The notes below the pieces were generated by a model, which did not search any database, had not been told where the DNA came from, and worked only from the letters and a program-made list of their open reading frames with translations. From Rhabdophis nuchalis (taxonomy: Eukaryota > Chordata > Lepidosauria > Squamata > Natricidae), in assembly GCA_039707465.1 (NCBI GenBank), contig CM077651.1, positions 16,844,019 to 16,908,018 of the forward strand: DNA of 64,000 nt, in the 5' to 3' direction. Below, piece after piece: positions 45,520 through 57,329 of this stretch (position 1 is its first letter; the number at the start of each line of letters is the position of its first letter). The position numbers and the translations under genes were made by a program.

Positions 45520-46615
45520 AAAATACAGTACAAACTGTTCAAACACAAGTTTATATAGAAAATGTCCTGGTGGGGAAAAATCATATTCCAACTTGAAAAA
45601 AGAACAACCCGAAGATTTTTTTTCTCATCTTTTCCAAATAGAAACTCTTAGTTAAGACTGAAGAAGCTACTGAGCACTTGCTTTTCTGAGATGGCAGTCT
45701 AACTGCTTTGGCTCATTGACAAAGTACTCCTTCTGCAATTTTTTTTTAAAAGAAACAATTTAAGATTCAATTTGTTTAAAAGGTACGAAAAGAGAATGCA
45801 GCGTGGAAGCATCCAAATGCCTGCAATTGCTCCTTTATTGGCAGAATTAGATAAAAAGGGTACCGGTGGCAAAATCTTTAGAGAATATTGATCCTTGCAA
45901 AGTTTCTTGAAAGCTTCTACAAACTCAGCATGTGTTCAATTCTGTGTATATAAAACACTATGATCTGAGATATTTTCTATATTATGTGCAGGAGCCCTAT
46001 GACAAACATGCTGTCTTCTATCTACCAACATGATGAACACACATATGCGTGTCTCTTCTCTCATTCCCTCATTCTACATGAATCTGCCTAAACACATTTT
46101 ATCTGAAGAGGCAGAAATACAAATATCTCAGCAGCATTTCCCCAGATCTTCTGATTAGCAAAAGTCATTGGGCATGTCAATTTTAGAAAGTCGGTTACAC
46201 CATTCAATTCTTACCCCTTTTCCAAATTCTTAGAACAGCTTTCTTATTGGTTCATTTATACAATAGGAGCACATTTCCCAACAGACTACCTATTTATTGG
46301 AAAATACATGAAATTTGATAATGATACTGGCATTTAAAAACACTTACTCTAAAGGACATTCTCTTGAAACAGAGAATGGATAAGAATTTTAATTTCCTGC
46401 AACATATGCTGGAATCAAATCATATACTTACAGTGTTGATTCATTTTTTCTTCCTTTCCATAACTTAATAATATTTTCTGTTAGGGTGCTAGGAAGTTTT
46501 AGGAATTTCTAGGTATTTTTCAGGGAAATATTAAAGATATTAAATACAAATTTAAAAAGCAGTATCATTGCTAGTATAAAATGAAGAGGAAATGTTAAAA
46601 ATATGTAAAGTTTAG
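45520..46615. other. No gene seen; AT-rich DNA
   Basis: No recognisable repeat ends or coding frame. Confidence 0.5.
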
Positions 46616-46619
46616 TTTT

Positions 46620-46740
46620 TTAAGTTTCTTCTTCTTCTTCTTTTCCTCCTCCTCCTCTCCCCTCCTCCTCCTTCTTCTTCACCTCTTCCTCCTACCTTCC
46701 CCTTCTCCTTCCCTTTCACCTTTTCCTTTTCTTCCAGGTA
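46620..46740. repeat. Polypyrimidine tract (CTT/CTC)n
   Basis: Almost uninterrupted pyrimidine strand of about 110 bp with TTC, TCC and CCT units. Confidence 0.9.
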
Positions 46741-47295
46741 AAAGGGAGACATGAAGTTCTGGTTCTTGGTTTTCTAGTGATTTCAACCATTATTAATTGA
46801 TGCTGTTGTAATGTATCTTTGATGTTGCTTATCCTTCATCTTCTGGGTCTGCCTCCTGTTCCTCGACCTTCTCTTTGTACAGACCGTGATATAGTATGGA
46901 ATCACAAGACCTCTTCTCCAGTTGAGCAAACTACTTTATTTATTGTTTTTGTATGTTGTTTAAGATTGGTTCTATGCCAATTCTTTCTCTTATGATCCCA
47001 TTTCTGGTCATTCCAGCAACAACCCTCAAATATCTCATTTCTGCGGTGACTAACTTTCATTTATGCTTTATTGTAAGTGTCCGTGTTTGGCACTGGTAAG
47101 TTAGGATGGGGATTTTAAACAACTGGGGATAAAAATTCAAAGTGTGCTTATAGAGTAGTGCAAATAAAAAGTAAATAACTCTTTGAAAAGAGAAGAAATT
47201 GTTCAAAGAAAGCAATAAGTATCTATTTAAGAGTCGACAGTTTAGTGTTGTGCTACTTCTGCTTGAAAGAATAAGATTAATATGTGGACATTGGT
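46741..47295. other. No gene seen
   Basis: No recognisable repeat. Confidence 0.45.
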
Positions 47296-47298
47296 ATA

Positions 47299-47645
47299 GC
47301 AATAGCACTTAGACTTACATACCACTTTACAGTACTTTACAGCCCTCTCTAAGTGGTTTACAGAGTCAGTCTATTGTCCCCCAACAATCTGGGTCCTCAT
47401 TTTACCAACTTTGGAATGATGAAAGGCTGAGTCAACCTTGAGCCTGGTGAAAGTTGAAATGCCACATTGCAGGCAGCCAGCAGAAGTAGCCTACAGCAGG
47501 GGTCTCCAACCTTTGCAACTTTAAATCTGAAGGACTTCAGCTCCCAGACTCTGGGAGCTGAAGTCCTTCAGACTTAAAGTTGCAAAGGTTGGAGACCCCT
47601 GGCCTACAGTATTGCACTCTAACCACTGTGCCACAGCAACTCTTA
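47299..47645 (-). mobile_element. Sauria-type SINE interrupted by a hairpin hAT
   Basis: Tail TAGCAATAGCACTTAG at 47297, CAACAATCTGGGTCCTCATT, then the hAT at 47497-47601, then the head CACTGTGCCACAGCAACTC ending at 47643. Confidence 0.88.
47497..47601. mobile_element. Hairpin hAT MITE, 105 bp
   Basis: Starts CAGGGGTCTCCAACCTTTGC and ends with its reverse complement; the arms meet at almost no loop (CAGACTCTGGGAG). Exact 8-bp duplication GCCTACAG at 47489-47496 and 47602-47609. Confidence 0.94.
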
Positions 47646-47649
47646 TAGA

Positions 47650-48040
47650 TTAGCTTTCTAGGAATCTTATTTTTATTAAAAGAGGAGTGAGGGAGATCTG
47701 GCTCTGGAAGCTAAATATATGATTTGAAAATATGTTGGCATTTTTAGAAATAAGGCAATATTCTATTAATCCAGACAGGGCTTCAACAGTTTTCATGCTG
47801 TGAGAATTTTTTTAAAAAAAAGCTAAAATACTTTCTGCTTAAATAAAACAAATGATGGGTAGAAAAATAATAAATCATAATTATCCAAAACATTTGTATT
47901 TGATTGCTTATTTCTTAACCCAAGTCTTCTTTTTCTTGAGTGAACTATTATTATTATACTTTCCAATAGTTCCCCTCAAAAACAATAGTGGGAGAGGGGC
48001 CATAAAATTTATTTCAGATCATTTTCATGTGACAGTCTAT
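47650..48040. other. No gene seen; AT-rich DNA
   Basis: No recognisable repeat. Confidence 0.5.
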
Positions 48041-48045
48041 CAATT

Positions 48046-48786
48046 TACAATACAATACAATATAATAGCAGAGTTGGAAGGGACCTTGTAGGTCTTCTAG
48101 TCCAACTCCCTGCGTGGGCAGGAACCTTATACCATTTCAGACAAATGGCTATCTAACATCTTTTTAAAGACTTCCAGGGTTGGGGCATTCACAACTTCTG
48201 GAGGCAAGCTGTTCCAGAGGTTAATTGTTCTAACTGTCAGGAAATTTCTCCTTAGTTCTAAGTTGCTTCTCTCCTTGATTAGTTTCCACCCATTGCTTCT
48301 TGTCCTGCCCCCAGGTGCCTTGGAGAATAGTTTGACTCCCTCTTCTTTGTGGCACCCTCTGAGATATCGGAACACTGCTATCATGTCTCCCCTGGTCCTT
48401 CTCTTCATCAAACTAGACATACGCAGCTCCTGCAGCCGTTCTTCATATGTTTTAGTCTCCAGTTCCCTAATCATCTTGGTTGCTCTTCTCTGCACTCTTT
48501 CCAGAGTCTCCACGTCTTTTCTACATCGTGGCAACCAAAACTGTATGCAGTATTCCAAGTGTGGCCTTACCAAGGCACTATACAGTGGCATTAACACTTC
48601 ACGCGATCTAGATTCTATCCCTCTGTTTATGCAGCCTAGAACTGTGTTGGCTTTTTTGGCAGCTGCTGCACACTGCTGGCTCATATTTAAATGGTTGTCC
48701 ACTAGGATTCCTAAATCCCTCTAACAGTTGCTACTATTGAGCAAGGTTCCACCTATACTGTACTTGTGCATTTGGTTTTTCTTGCC
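48046..48786 (-). mobile_element. CR1-type LINE, 3' fragment with open frame
   Basis: The minus-strand frame 48127-48702 (191 codons) is uninterrupted: [60 protein letters not shown]. The reversed tail is AATACAATACAATATAATAG at 48048-48067. It is young but 5'-truncated. Confidence 0.92.
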
Positions 48787-48789
48787 TAT

Positions 48790-48866
48790 ATGATGCTGCC
48801 CACGCAGGGGGTTGGACTAGAAGACCTACAAGGTCCCTTCCAACTCTGCTATTGTATTGTATTATT
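48790..48866 (+). mobile_element. CR1 3' tip in opposite orientation
   Basis: TGCCCACGCAGGGGGTTGGA, CTAGAAGACCTACAAGG then CCAACTCTGCTATTGTATTG: only the last ~75 bp of a CR1, directly abutting the minus-strand copy. Confidence 0.9.
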
Positions 48867-48869
48867 GGT

Positions 48870-49305
48870 TGATTCTTTAATAGAACATTATGTTCTATCA
48901 CAACTTTGATTAACTATTAAATTTCCCAACATTGACTAAAGGTTTAGTCAATTCACTACTCTAGATGAAAAAAAATGAATTCAAAACCTCCAAACTTAAG
49001 CTTTTGCTGGATTTATTCTTAGAGTTCTGAAATAGAACACTCATGTGTGACCTTTCTTTTTGTCATGAAACACCAGGAAAGATATATTAAGGTAGTTTGG
49101 ATGCCTTCTTGGCTTCTGAAGAGATGGGGTTTTCCCTTCCTGTAAATTATGTAATGGTTTTTTTTACTGAATTTAAAGGTTTATGGATGGCAGGGAAAGA
49201 ATGACCCAAATAAAAGAAGAAAAAGAGGTTAAAAAGAAGTTCTGTCCCTTTAATTTTTTTATGGTAAATGGTTGCTAAAAACAATATGGACTTCAAGAAG
49301 TCCAT
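48870..49305. other. No gene seen; AT-rich DNA
   Basis: No recognisable repeat. Confidence 0.5.
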
Positions 49306-49309
49306 ACTT

Positions 49310-49500
49310 CTTGACCATAGAACATAGATTAATAGGGATGGAAATGACTACAGAGGTCTTCTAGTCCAATTCCCTGCTCAAGGCAGGACACTAAACCATC
49401 TCAGTCAAATGATTGAACAGTCTATTTTTGAAAACCTTCAGTAATGGAGAACCACAACTCCAAAAAGCAAGCTGTTCCATGATTAATTGTTTTCAGTCAG
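49310..49500 (-). mobile_element. CR1-type LINE, old 3' fragment
   Basis: TCTTCTAGTCCAATTCCCTG, CTCAGTCAAATGATTGAACA and AAGCAAGCTGTTCCATGATT are decayed reversed CR1 phrases. Confidence 0.7.
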
Positions 49501-49504
49501 AAAA

Positions 49505-50480
49505 TAAATATGACCAAATAAAGTTTTGGACCAAATAAATGTATTCCTTCCTTGACCTGATGATAATCAATAATACTCTCAATGTTTTTATATGTAAAAC
49601 AAAAAAGATGAATCATTACAATTGACAATATTGAAGGAAGCAGAAGAATATACTAGCTAGGGAGGATTGAGTGAATTAAAAAAAAATACTGGAAATTTCT
49701 TGGAAGATCTATATTTTATTCTTGGGGCAGATTAAGATAGTAGCTTTATGAGAAAGGTATAGATAATAGGATTCAAAAATATTTATGATACAAATACACA
49801 ACAAAGGAATAAAATTTTATACAATTTTAAGGTACAGTTTGATAAATAAATGGAGCTCCATAAGAAAAATAATCATTTTAGCATTAGCTAAATGATTTTC
49901 ATTTTGTATAACTGCAGTAAGAAAAGTATAATTAAATATGCAATCTTAGACCACCCAGACCTCATGAATAACTTAAAAACCAAGCAAAGAAGATTGCAAT
50001 ATGCTATTAGTTTGACCTACACATTTCTGAACAAATAAAACCTGATTTCAGAAATGAGTAAGGGACCTTAAGGGGGGAAAATGACAAAATTTGAAAATTA
50101 AGAATTAAAACCACTTATTAGGAGGGAGAGAGAGATAACTTAGATATGACAGGGAGACAGAACATTTTTAAAAAAAATGTATGATACATTTGGATGCAAG
50201 ACTTCAAAAAAAAATTGTCAATACAGAAATGGAAAGAACTGTGAAACAGTTACAGAAATATATAAAGTTCACCTGAAGCTGTGTCTTGAGAGAGAAATGG
50301 TATAAAATGTTGTACATATGACGTACAACTCCATCAATGATCGCTAAAATAAGCAAATCATACAACAATAAATATTGCAAATATTATTAATGAGAAGGAA
50401 CATTCTACCATATATGGTGGTCATGCAAAATATTCCTCAAGGTATATCCAGAAAATGTGGTTGAAATAAATGTATATGTA
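49505..50480 (+). mobile_element. Possible L1-type ORF2 remnant, very decayed
   Basis: Around 50290-50460 the plus strand can be read, with shifts and stops, as a W-Y-K...LAKI-KSYNN...G-T-FYHIWWSCK series (ATGGTATAAAATG; GGAACATTCTACCATATATG). YH(I/M)WW-C is typical of the C-terminus of L1 ORF2. Nothing before about 50240 is certain. Confidence 0.45.
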
Positions 50481-51125
50481 ACCCAAGATAATGTTTCAGG
50501 ATCTAATCTAATCTAGATTGGTCCCTGAGACTAGAGGTTTGCTCTTCCAAGCAGTACTCCAAATTTATTTGTCCCCTTAGTCTATTCTTAAAGGTTCGTG
50601 ATCAAAACTATTGATAAGCTATACATCCCCTTTTACATCTGTACTTATTTCACTTAATTGTAATTCTTCTTGGATTGAAGGTTTACTCATTTGTGTGGTT
50701 TTAGGCATTTTGGTCTCTTTTCACTTCTTTTTAAAATTCAAAAGTACTTCAGAAAGTGGATTGGGTAAACTTACTTTGATTTGAACAGTTTTCACCTGAG
50801 AGAGCGCATGTTGTATCCTTCCATGGTTCTAAATGTTGTTAAATCACTGACAAGTTTCTTCCAAATTCTGAAGGTTTTGGTTTTTTTTTTTTACAAGGGA
50901 CTGCTGGCCAGACCTCAAGTAGGTGATTTTGTGGGGTTCTTCTTGTTCAGAGAAACTCTGTTATGACAGGTATGGGACCTGGCTTTTGGTCTTTTACCTC
51001 AGTGTGGTTTCTATATGGCAGGGATGTGCTAAGTCAGCCATGTTTCAACTGAAGTATTTCTTTTTTCAGAGAAGAGAGAAACTTTGCTAAAATATATAGC
51101 ATAGTGAGAACATCATGAGAGTGAT
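50481..51125. other. No gene seen
   Basis: No recognisable repeat. Confidence 0.45.
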
Positions 51126-51127
51126 CT

Positions 51128-51281
51128 TGGTCTAATAGTATATTAGCTTGGCTCTAGAAATCAGGAAACTGTGAGTTCTAGTCCTACTTTAGGTATGAAA
51201 GTCACCTGGGTGACTTTGGGCCATTCATTCTCTCTCAGCCCACAGGGTTGTTGTTGTGAGGAAAATAGGAGGAAGAAAGTT
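51128..51281 (+). mobile_element. tRNA-derived SINE, third family
   Basis: GAAACTGTGAGTTCTAGTCC (B-box region), GTCACCTGGGTGACTTTGGG, CCATTCATTCTCTCTCAGCC and GGGTTGTTGTTGTGAGGAAA. A reversed CR1 begins directly after it. Confidence 0.75.
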
Positions 51282-51620
51282 TAGAATAGAATAACAGAGT
51301 TGTAAGGGACCTGGGAGGTCTTCTAGTTCAAACCCCTGCTAGGTAGGAAACCCTACACCACTTCATGCAAACATCTTTTTAAAACGTCCAGTGTTGGAGC
51401 ATTCACAATTTCTGGAGGCAAGTTGTTCCACTGATTGTTCTAACTCTCAGGAAAATTCTCCTTAGTTCTAAGTTGCTTCTCTCCTTGATTAATTTTCACC
51501 CATTGCTTCTTGTCCTACCCTCAGATGCTTTGGAGAATAGCTTGACTCCCTCTTCTTTGTGGCAGCCCCTGATATATTGGAACACTGCTGTCGTATCGCC
51601 CCTAGTTCTTCTTTTTTAAA
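51282..51620 (-). mobile_element. CR1-type LINE, 3' fragment
   Basis: Reversed tail TAGAATAGAATAACAGAGTT, then GTCTTCTAGTTCAAACCC and GCTTGACTCCCTCTTCTTTG. Confidence 0.85.
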
Positions 51621-51624
51621 CTAT

Positions 51625-52775
51625 TTGTTGGATAAGTTCACCATCTTGAGTTATTTGTAAAAATAATAAATGTATGATATTAAATAAATTAATTAATATC
51701 AAATATGTGTGCAAATCTATCTTGTCTAATACCAATTAATAAATATACATTTATTACTATTAGAAATTACTCTTTTGCAAGCTCATATGTAAAGAATCAA
51801 GTCTACATTTCTTTTAAAAATCTACCCAGTAGCATAGAAACGTTTTCCCAAAATAGCCTTGAAATTATAGATAGTTTGATCCCCAGTAGGTTTCTGAAAT
51901 GGCTATTAATGGAAGTCTTAATAATTCATTTTATATACTAGAAATATTTCTCCCCCTAAAAATTACCCAGTGGTAGGCTGGTTAAGTGTTTTCAAGGAAA
52001 TGATCAGTCCTGCAGTGGATCCTATCTGCACAAGTGTATATGAGTAGTATTGTTATTGTCATCACATCAAGAAAAAACAAAAACATTTTTAATGTTCCAT
52101 TTTTTTTACTTGTTTGTTTGTGAGAATGTAGTGCACTTTCTTCTGGGTGTGTCATTTTTGTCATCATATTTAAATTTATAGCTCTGATTTTGTTGGACTG
52201 ATAGGGCTTCTACCAGGCAGTGCCGTTGCTTATATCTTTGTGAGTACCACCAAAGCTTTGAATCCCAGCAATGACAGAATCATGATTAACACTGCAAAGG
52301 ACATTTGAGAGGGATAGAACGCAGTAATGTTTGCTTTCAATTTGTATCCATCTAGGACTGAAACTCTTGTTGTCATCTCAGGTTAAATTTGGTACTGTCA
52401 CCATGTGCACAAACCCTTTCAAAACACGAATGTAAAGTTTCTAATGGCAGGTACATTTTGTTACACAGAAAACGTGCAATTTTCAGAGAAGACAAATGGC
52501 ATCTAACAAATGGGGAGATATCTTTTGAATGTTCCACTTTGCATGGCACAATGCATCACCTGCCCTATTGTAGTACTATTGTAATACATCTGAAACCATC
52601 ATTTAATAATATAACCTGGTGTACTTAGCGATTCAGACACTTTACCTATGTTAGTCTCAGCATGATTTTGTTTGAAAATCTTTGGAAACACTGAATAATT
52701 ATGATGAAACACAAATTAAAATACATTTTATTAGATCTTTATTCCTTAGTGAAAATGTGAAGAGGAAATATTTTT
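51625..52775. other. No gene seen; AT-rich DNA
   Basis: 52200-52620 is of more even composition than its surroundings, but no domain or repeat was recognised. Confidence 0.45.
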
Positions 52776-52781
52776 ATTATT

Positions 52782-53145
52782 ATCGGGCAATGCCAGTTGG
52801 CGACGCCCAGGGGAAGGGCCTTCTCTACGGCGGGCCCAGCCCTCTGGAACGACCTACCCCTGACCTACGCACCACCACCAACCTTCGCCTCTTCCGCCAG
52901 CATCTCAAGACGTATTTATTCCAACAAGCCGGCCTAGCATAACTCCCCGCTTCTGACTTTTATCAAAATAAAATTTAATTCTCAGGGTTTTAAAAGGGTT
53001 TTTAGCACGGGATTTAATTTAATAGTTTTTTAACAATGTATTTTGTAATTTTGTATGGTTTTTAATATTGCCTGTGCACCGCCCTGGGTCCTTACAAGGA
53101 GAAGGGCGGGGTATAAATCTAATAAAATAAAAAAAAAAAAAATAA
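52782..53145 (+). mobile_element. L2-clade LINE, 3' fragment
   Basis: CGGGCAATGCCAGTTGGCGA, then GGAACGACCTACCCC and CAAGACGTATTTATTCCAAC translate to the LRLFRQHLKTYLFQQAGLA end of ORF2. 3' UTR with CACCGCCCTGGGTCC and an AATAAA tail. Confidence 0.9.
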
Positions 53146-53161
53146 ATTATTACTTTTTGCT

Positions 53162-53364
53162 TTGAGAAGAAAATATCTTATGAGTGAAGAAGGCAAGAAA
53201 CAATGGATAGAAACTAATCAAGGAGAGAAGCAATTTAGGAGAAATTTCCTGACAGCGAGAATAATTAACCAGTGGAACAACTTGCCTTCAGAAGTTGTAG
53301 ATGCCCCATCACTGGAGGCTTCTAAGAAGCGACTGGACAGCCACTTGCCTGCAATGCTATAGGG
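53162..53364 (+). mobile_element. CR1-type LINE, 3' fragment
   Basis: The frame 53162-53362 gives NFLTARIINQWNNLPSEVVD then APSLEASKKRLDSHLPAML. The 3' UTR is cut off by the hAT that starts at 53365. Confidence 0.82.
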
Positions 53365-53833
53365 CAGTGAGGGCTAACCTTTTTTTGATTGCGTGCCAAA
53401 AGCGATGGAGCGCAGGGGGGTCATGCATGGGCATGCCAAACGCATAATGCTATGTGTGCGACCCCAGCGTGCATGTGCGTGCAATCAGCATTCCCCCCAC
53501 TTTTGACATGCTTTTTTCACCCTCCCAGGCTCCAAAGGCTTTCTAGGAGCCTGTGGAGGGCAAACACAGCTGTATGAGTGACCCGGAAGTTCGGGAATGG
53601 TGACTTCTGGTTTGGCTGAACCAGTAGTGGTTTGGCCGCCGGGTCGCTGGAACCAGCAGCAACCCAGGCTTGCCATGCCCCCAAACTGGTTCTCCAGGCA
53701 GCGCCATAGGCACCACCATCTTGTTTTTGGTTTCTGGGCATGCACAGAGCAATTTTTATTGCCCCGCACATGTGCATGCAGTGTGTTCATGAGCAAGCCA
53801 GCAGTAATGCCTGCCAGAACCTACCCCTGTGCC
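53365..53833. mobile_element. hAT-type non-autonomous transposon
   Basis: Starts CAGTGAGGGCTAACCTTT, the same terminus type as 62238 (CAGTGATGGCTAACCTTT). The interior GGTCGCTGGAACCAGCAGCA is GC-richer. No duplicate of the left flank (CTATAGGG) was found on the right, so the right border is approximate. Confidence 0.6.
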
Positions 53834-54370
53834 ACACTCTGCATCAGCTGTAGCTTCTGAATACTAGGGGCTCAATGACTGAGCATGGGGAATCCTGATC
53901 GAGGAAAGGCTGCAACTGCGACATGACACAAAATTGTGCAAAGGGTCTCCTAACTGCAACTGCCATATGTTCCTTGAACAGGAGTCTTAAGCCAAGGAGA
54001 ACCCCTAAATTGCAGACCAGGTCCTTCTGGTGCAGGGCCACCGCATCCAGAGTCAAAATGACAAAGTCCCAGATCCCAGAGCCCTGTATACCCAAGAGTT
54101 CATTCGAAGCCTGTTGTTCCCCATCCAGGTCCCCACAGCCTCGAGGCACTGCAACTTGGCTCACCAAGAGTGGAAATATAGAGTTGGATGTCATCAGCAT
54201 ACAATATATACCTCAACCTATGGTGATGGATGATCTCGCCCAGCAGTTTCATACAGATATGTAAAAGGAGTGGAGAACGTACATCCTGTGATGCAACATA
54301 GAATGGCAACTGAGGGCTGGACCTCTTACTCCTTAACAATACCAATTGGGATCTGCCATAGAGAAAGGAG
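53834..54370 (-). mobile_element. Old L2-type LINE fragment, antisense
   Basis: Minus-strand frames 54100-54345 (SPLLLHICMKLLGEIIHH, LYADDIQLYISTLGEPS) and 53844-54200 (CNLGVLLGLRLLFKEHMAVA, LQPFLDQDSPCSVIEPLVF) are the reverse transcriptase from just before YADD to the thumb region, split by frameshifts. The YADD catalytic motif survives. Divergence from the other L2 copies is high, so this is a much older subfamily. Confidence 0.82.
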
Positions 54371-54685
54371 CAGTGGTGGGTTGCAGATGGTTCACCCTGT
54401 TATGGGCGTACCAGTGTCAGCTGGGAACACCCGGTACTGTTCTAGTACGGTGCTCCAGAGGGACCACCCACCCACCCTCCGTCCTTACCTGTATTTGAGC
54501 TCTTTGGCACTTCCACACATGGAGTATAATGGCACCTGTGAGATGCTTCATCGAGCAGCTGCAGCATCGCGGAGGCGTCATGGAGCGTCGCAATAAGTAA
54601 GGATGCTTGTGTGTGTTGCATGTGTGTGCACACACTGTGCTGGATGTCAGGCCCTGTTGCACCCTACTGGTTGCACCCACCACTG
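54371..54685. mobile_element. hAT-type non-autonomous transposon, 315 bp
   Basis: Ends CAGTGGTGGGTTGCA and TTGCACCCACCACTG; flanks GAAAGGAG and GAAAGTAG agree at 7 of 8 positions. Confidence 0.86.
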
Positions 54686-54947
54686 GAAAGTAGCCAATCC
54701 AATACAGATTTTATGGAAAGAAAAAAAAGAAAGAAAAAAAATTAAATTTCCAGGCATCTTGAATATCTAATTTGCAACAGGAAATGAGTTTAGCATGGAT
54801 TTAGCTCTATGATTGGGATAGAGTGATAGGTCCCAATTTCTAACAAGTGACAATAAACGTTTTCATTAATATTTATCTTCTCAAAGAATTGATAATGTTA
54901 GCTGTTGATCAAATTAACTATATTTATTCATCTCAATGGTGCTGGAG

Positions 54948-55125
54948 CAGTGGTGGGTTCCTACCGGTTCAGACCAGTTTGGTAGCGGTTTGGTGGCCTG
55001 GGTCACTGCAACTGGCAGCGATCCAGGCCTACCACGCCCCTGAACCGGTTCTTTTACAGCGCCGCCGTAGGCGAAATTGTTGTGTGCACAGAACTGGCAG
55101 TAATGCTGGCAGTAATGCACTCCTG
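54948..55125. mobile_element. hAT-type non-autonomous transposon, 178 bp
   Basis: Starts CAGTGGTGGGTTCCTACCGG; the right end GCACTCCTG is decayed. Exact 8-bp duplication TGCTGGAG at 54940-54947 and 55126-55133 fixes the borders. Confidence 0.88.
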
Positions 55126-55314
55126 TGCTGGAGTTCATATAATAGTATCCTCCTGGACATGCAATATATTATAACTGAGGTTAGAAGATAGGATTGAACA
55201 AAATCATACCTAGTAACAATTGAGCTGCATGTGTGTAGAGTTCCTTGCTTACCAAAGCCTCACTCTTTAGGTATTGTACAAGATCTCTTCCCATTTCTTT
55301 CTTTCCATCTTTCT

Positions 55315-55870
55315 TTCCGAATATTCGAATAATCGAATATTTATTTGTATAACCGCGTCCTCTCCCCTAGGGGACTCGGAGCGGTGTACAGGGAGGAATA
55401 AAACAGCATAAAATATATACATGAATACAATAAATACAATAAAAACAAATTAAATTTGACTATCCCTGCACTAAAATTCCCATTTAAAATTAACAATCCC
55501 TAATCCCTGGGTAGAGACTAACCTAGGCCGGCCAAGCAGAAAAAGTGAGTTTTTAATTTCTGACGGAAGGAGCGGAGGTCCATAGTTGTTCTAATGTCGG
55601 GGGGAAGGTCGTTCCAGAGGGCTGGGCCCGCCACAGAGAAGGCCCTTCCCCTGGGTGTCGCCCGCTGACAAAGTCTAGTGGACGGCACCCGGAGCAGTCC
55701 CTCTCTGTGGGAGCGAATCGGCCGGGAGGATGTATGGGGCAGAATCCGATCCCGCAGATAGCTAGGTCCCGAGCCATGGAGCGCTTTAAAGATGAGAACT
55801 AACACCTTGAAGCGCACCCGAAAGACGACAGGTAGCCAGTGCAGCTCGCGCAAGAGCGGTGTTACATGGG
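55315..55870 (-). mobile_element. L2-clade LINE, 3' fragment
   Basis: The minus-strand frame 55518-56030 gives VTPLLRELHWLPVVFRVRFK, SHREGLLRVPSTRLCQRATP, WNDLPPDIRTTMDLRSFRQK. 3' UTR CTCCGAGTCCCCTAGGGGAG lies at 55360-55382 (reversed). The 5' break at about 55870 joins a (CTTT)n tract. Confidence 0.9.
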
Positions 55871-55875
55871 TATAC

Positions 55876-55890
55876 CATCTTTCTTTCTTC

Positions 55891-55951
<61 letters not shown>

Positions 55952-55998
55952 TTCCTTTCTTTCTCTCTCTCTTTTTCCTTCCTTCCTTCCTTCTTTCC
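55876..55998. repeat. (CTTT)n / (CTTC)n microsatellite
   Basis: About 120 bp of CTTT with CTTC interruptions at the 5' break of the L2. Confidence 0.95.
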
Positions 55999-55999
55999 A

Positions 56000-56725
56000 T
56001 TCTTTTGTGAACCTTAGGGTGAACAACCAAAATATAAGCATTGTTCTCAATAAGGCTGTTTTTTGTCTACTTTGGCATTTTCAGTATTGCTCAGCAGGTC
56101 TCCAATTTTTCAGATACAATTCTTTTCCACATCTTCTTGCCGAGGCCAACAATTGATTCTAGAATATCTGTATTCAAAGCATGTTCCTTAATACTGAGCT
56201 ACAGGTCATTCTAATATCTATGTCATTAAGTACTTTATAGCAGACAAGGTGAACCAGCAAAGATAAGGATAATTCAGGAAGAATTGAGAGCTATGGCAGA
56301 AATGATGGAGGCAAATATATTTGTTTGACATAATTTCTAAATAAATACTCTTTCATTAAAATGCATGAGAACTGGCAGAACAAAAAACTGCATGTATTTT
56401 TCTCACCCAACACTTCTTAAAAAGGCCTTAGCCCAAATTAGATGCATAATCCCTAAGAAAACAGATCAGGCAGTGGAAGTAGATGTCTTACTTATCACTC
56501 ATTTGGAACTAATATAACTGTCTCTGCAGAGGAGCGCTGTTAATAAAATAAAAAAAACAGGAGAAGTGTAATCTACTTAAAAATGCTGCTTTTTAATGCT
56601 TCAACTTCCCTTAAAGATGCTGTTTCCAACCAAATCTACCTTCCCTTCAAGTTCACCTGTAGAAGCTGTTATATCAATTATTCCTTTTTGTAATGGATGC
56701 TTAGTACAAATAACATTGTAAGCTG
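56000..56725. other. No gene seen; AT-rich DNA
   Basis: No recognisable repeat. Confidence 0.5.
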
Positions 56726-56728
56726 CCC

Positions 56729-57325
56729 AGAGTCCCTTATAGTAGTGCCCAAAATTGTGGGAAACTTTTGGGGAAATCGTACAGTATTTTTGAGGTTTGA
56801 TGGCTAATAACACCACTTCTTTTGGGAGTAGTACCATAACATTATATATCGATGGAAAAATAATTTAATCAAGAATTTAATGCAATAATGTTTATGAAGG
56901 ATTTGCAATTAGAGTAGCAGTTATAAAGAAGAAAAGTGAAGCACATAGAAAAAACAAGATTGCCACCACGTCAGTTAATACTTAGTTGGGTAACCTGATT
57001 GGCTCATTGCCAAAACAAGATGACACCTGATTGGCTCTCTAAACACTCATGCTCATTGGCTACAATCAGATGAAGGTAAGCTACCTGATATCAACCTAAG
57101 CAAGTTGTGCTTCCTTTTTACGACTATTTGGCTGTAACTTTTCATAGAATACAGATTATTGAACATTGAATAAGCCTTGTTCCATTACATTCTTGATTGA
57201 ATTATCTTTCCATTGATATATAATTTTACAGTGCTATAGCAAAAAAATAAAGGGTGTTATTAGTCATCAAATCTCAAAAATATACTTCCCCAAAAGGTTT
57301 CCACAATTTTGGCCACATCTATCTA
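56729..57325. mobile_element. Tc1/mariner-type MITE with long inverted repeats
   Basis: The left arm begins TATAGTAGTGCCCAAAATTG and the right arm ends CAATTTTGGCCACATCTA. The arms match for about 150 bp each (56733-56893 against 57175-57322), including ATTGATATATAAT and TTGATTGAATTATCTTTCCA on the right. TA lies at both outer edges. The short ~280-bp centre has no transposase. Confidence 0.82.
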
Positions 57326-57329
57326 TCTA

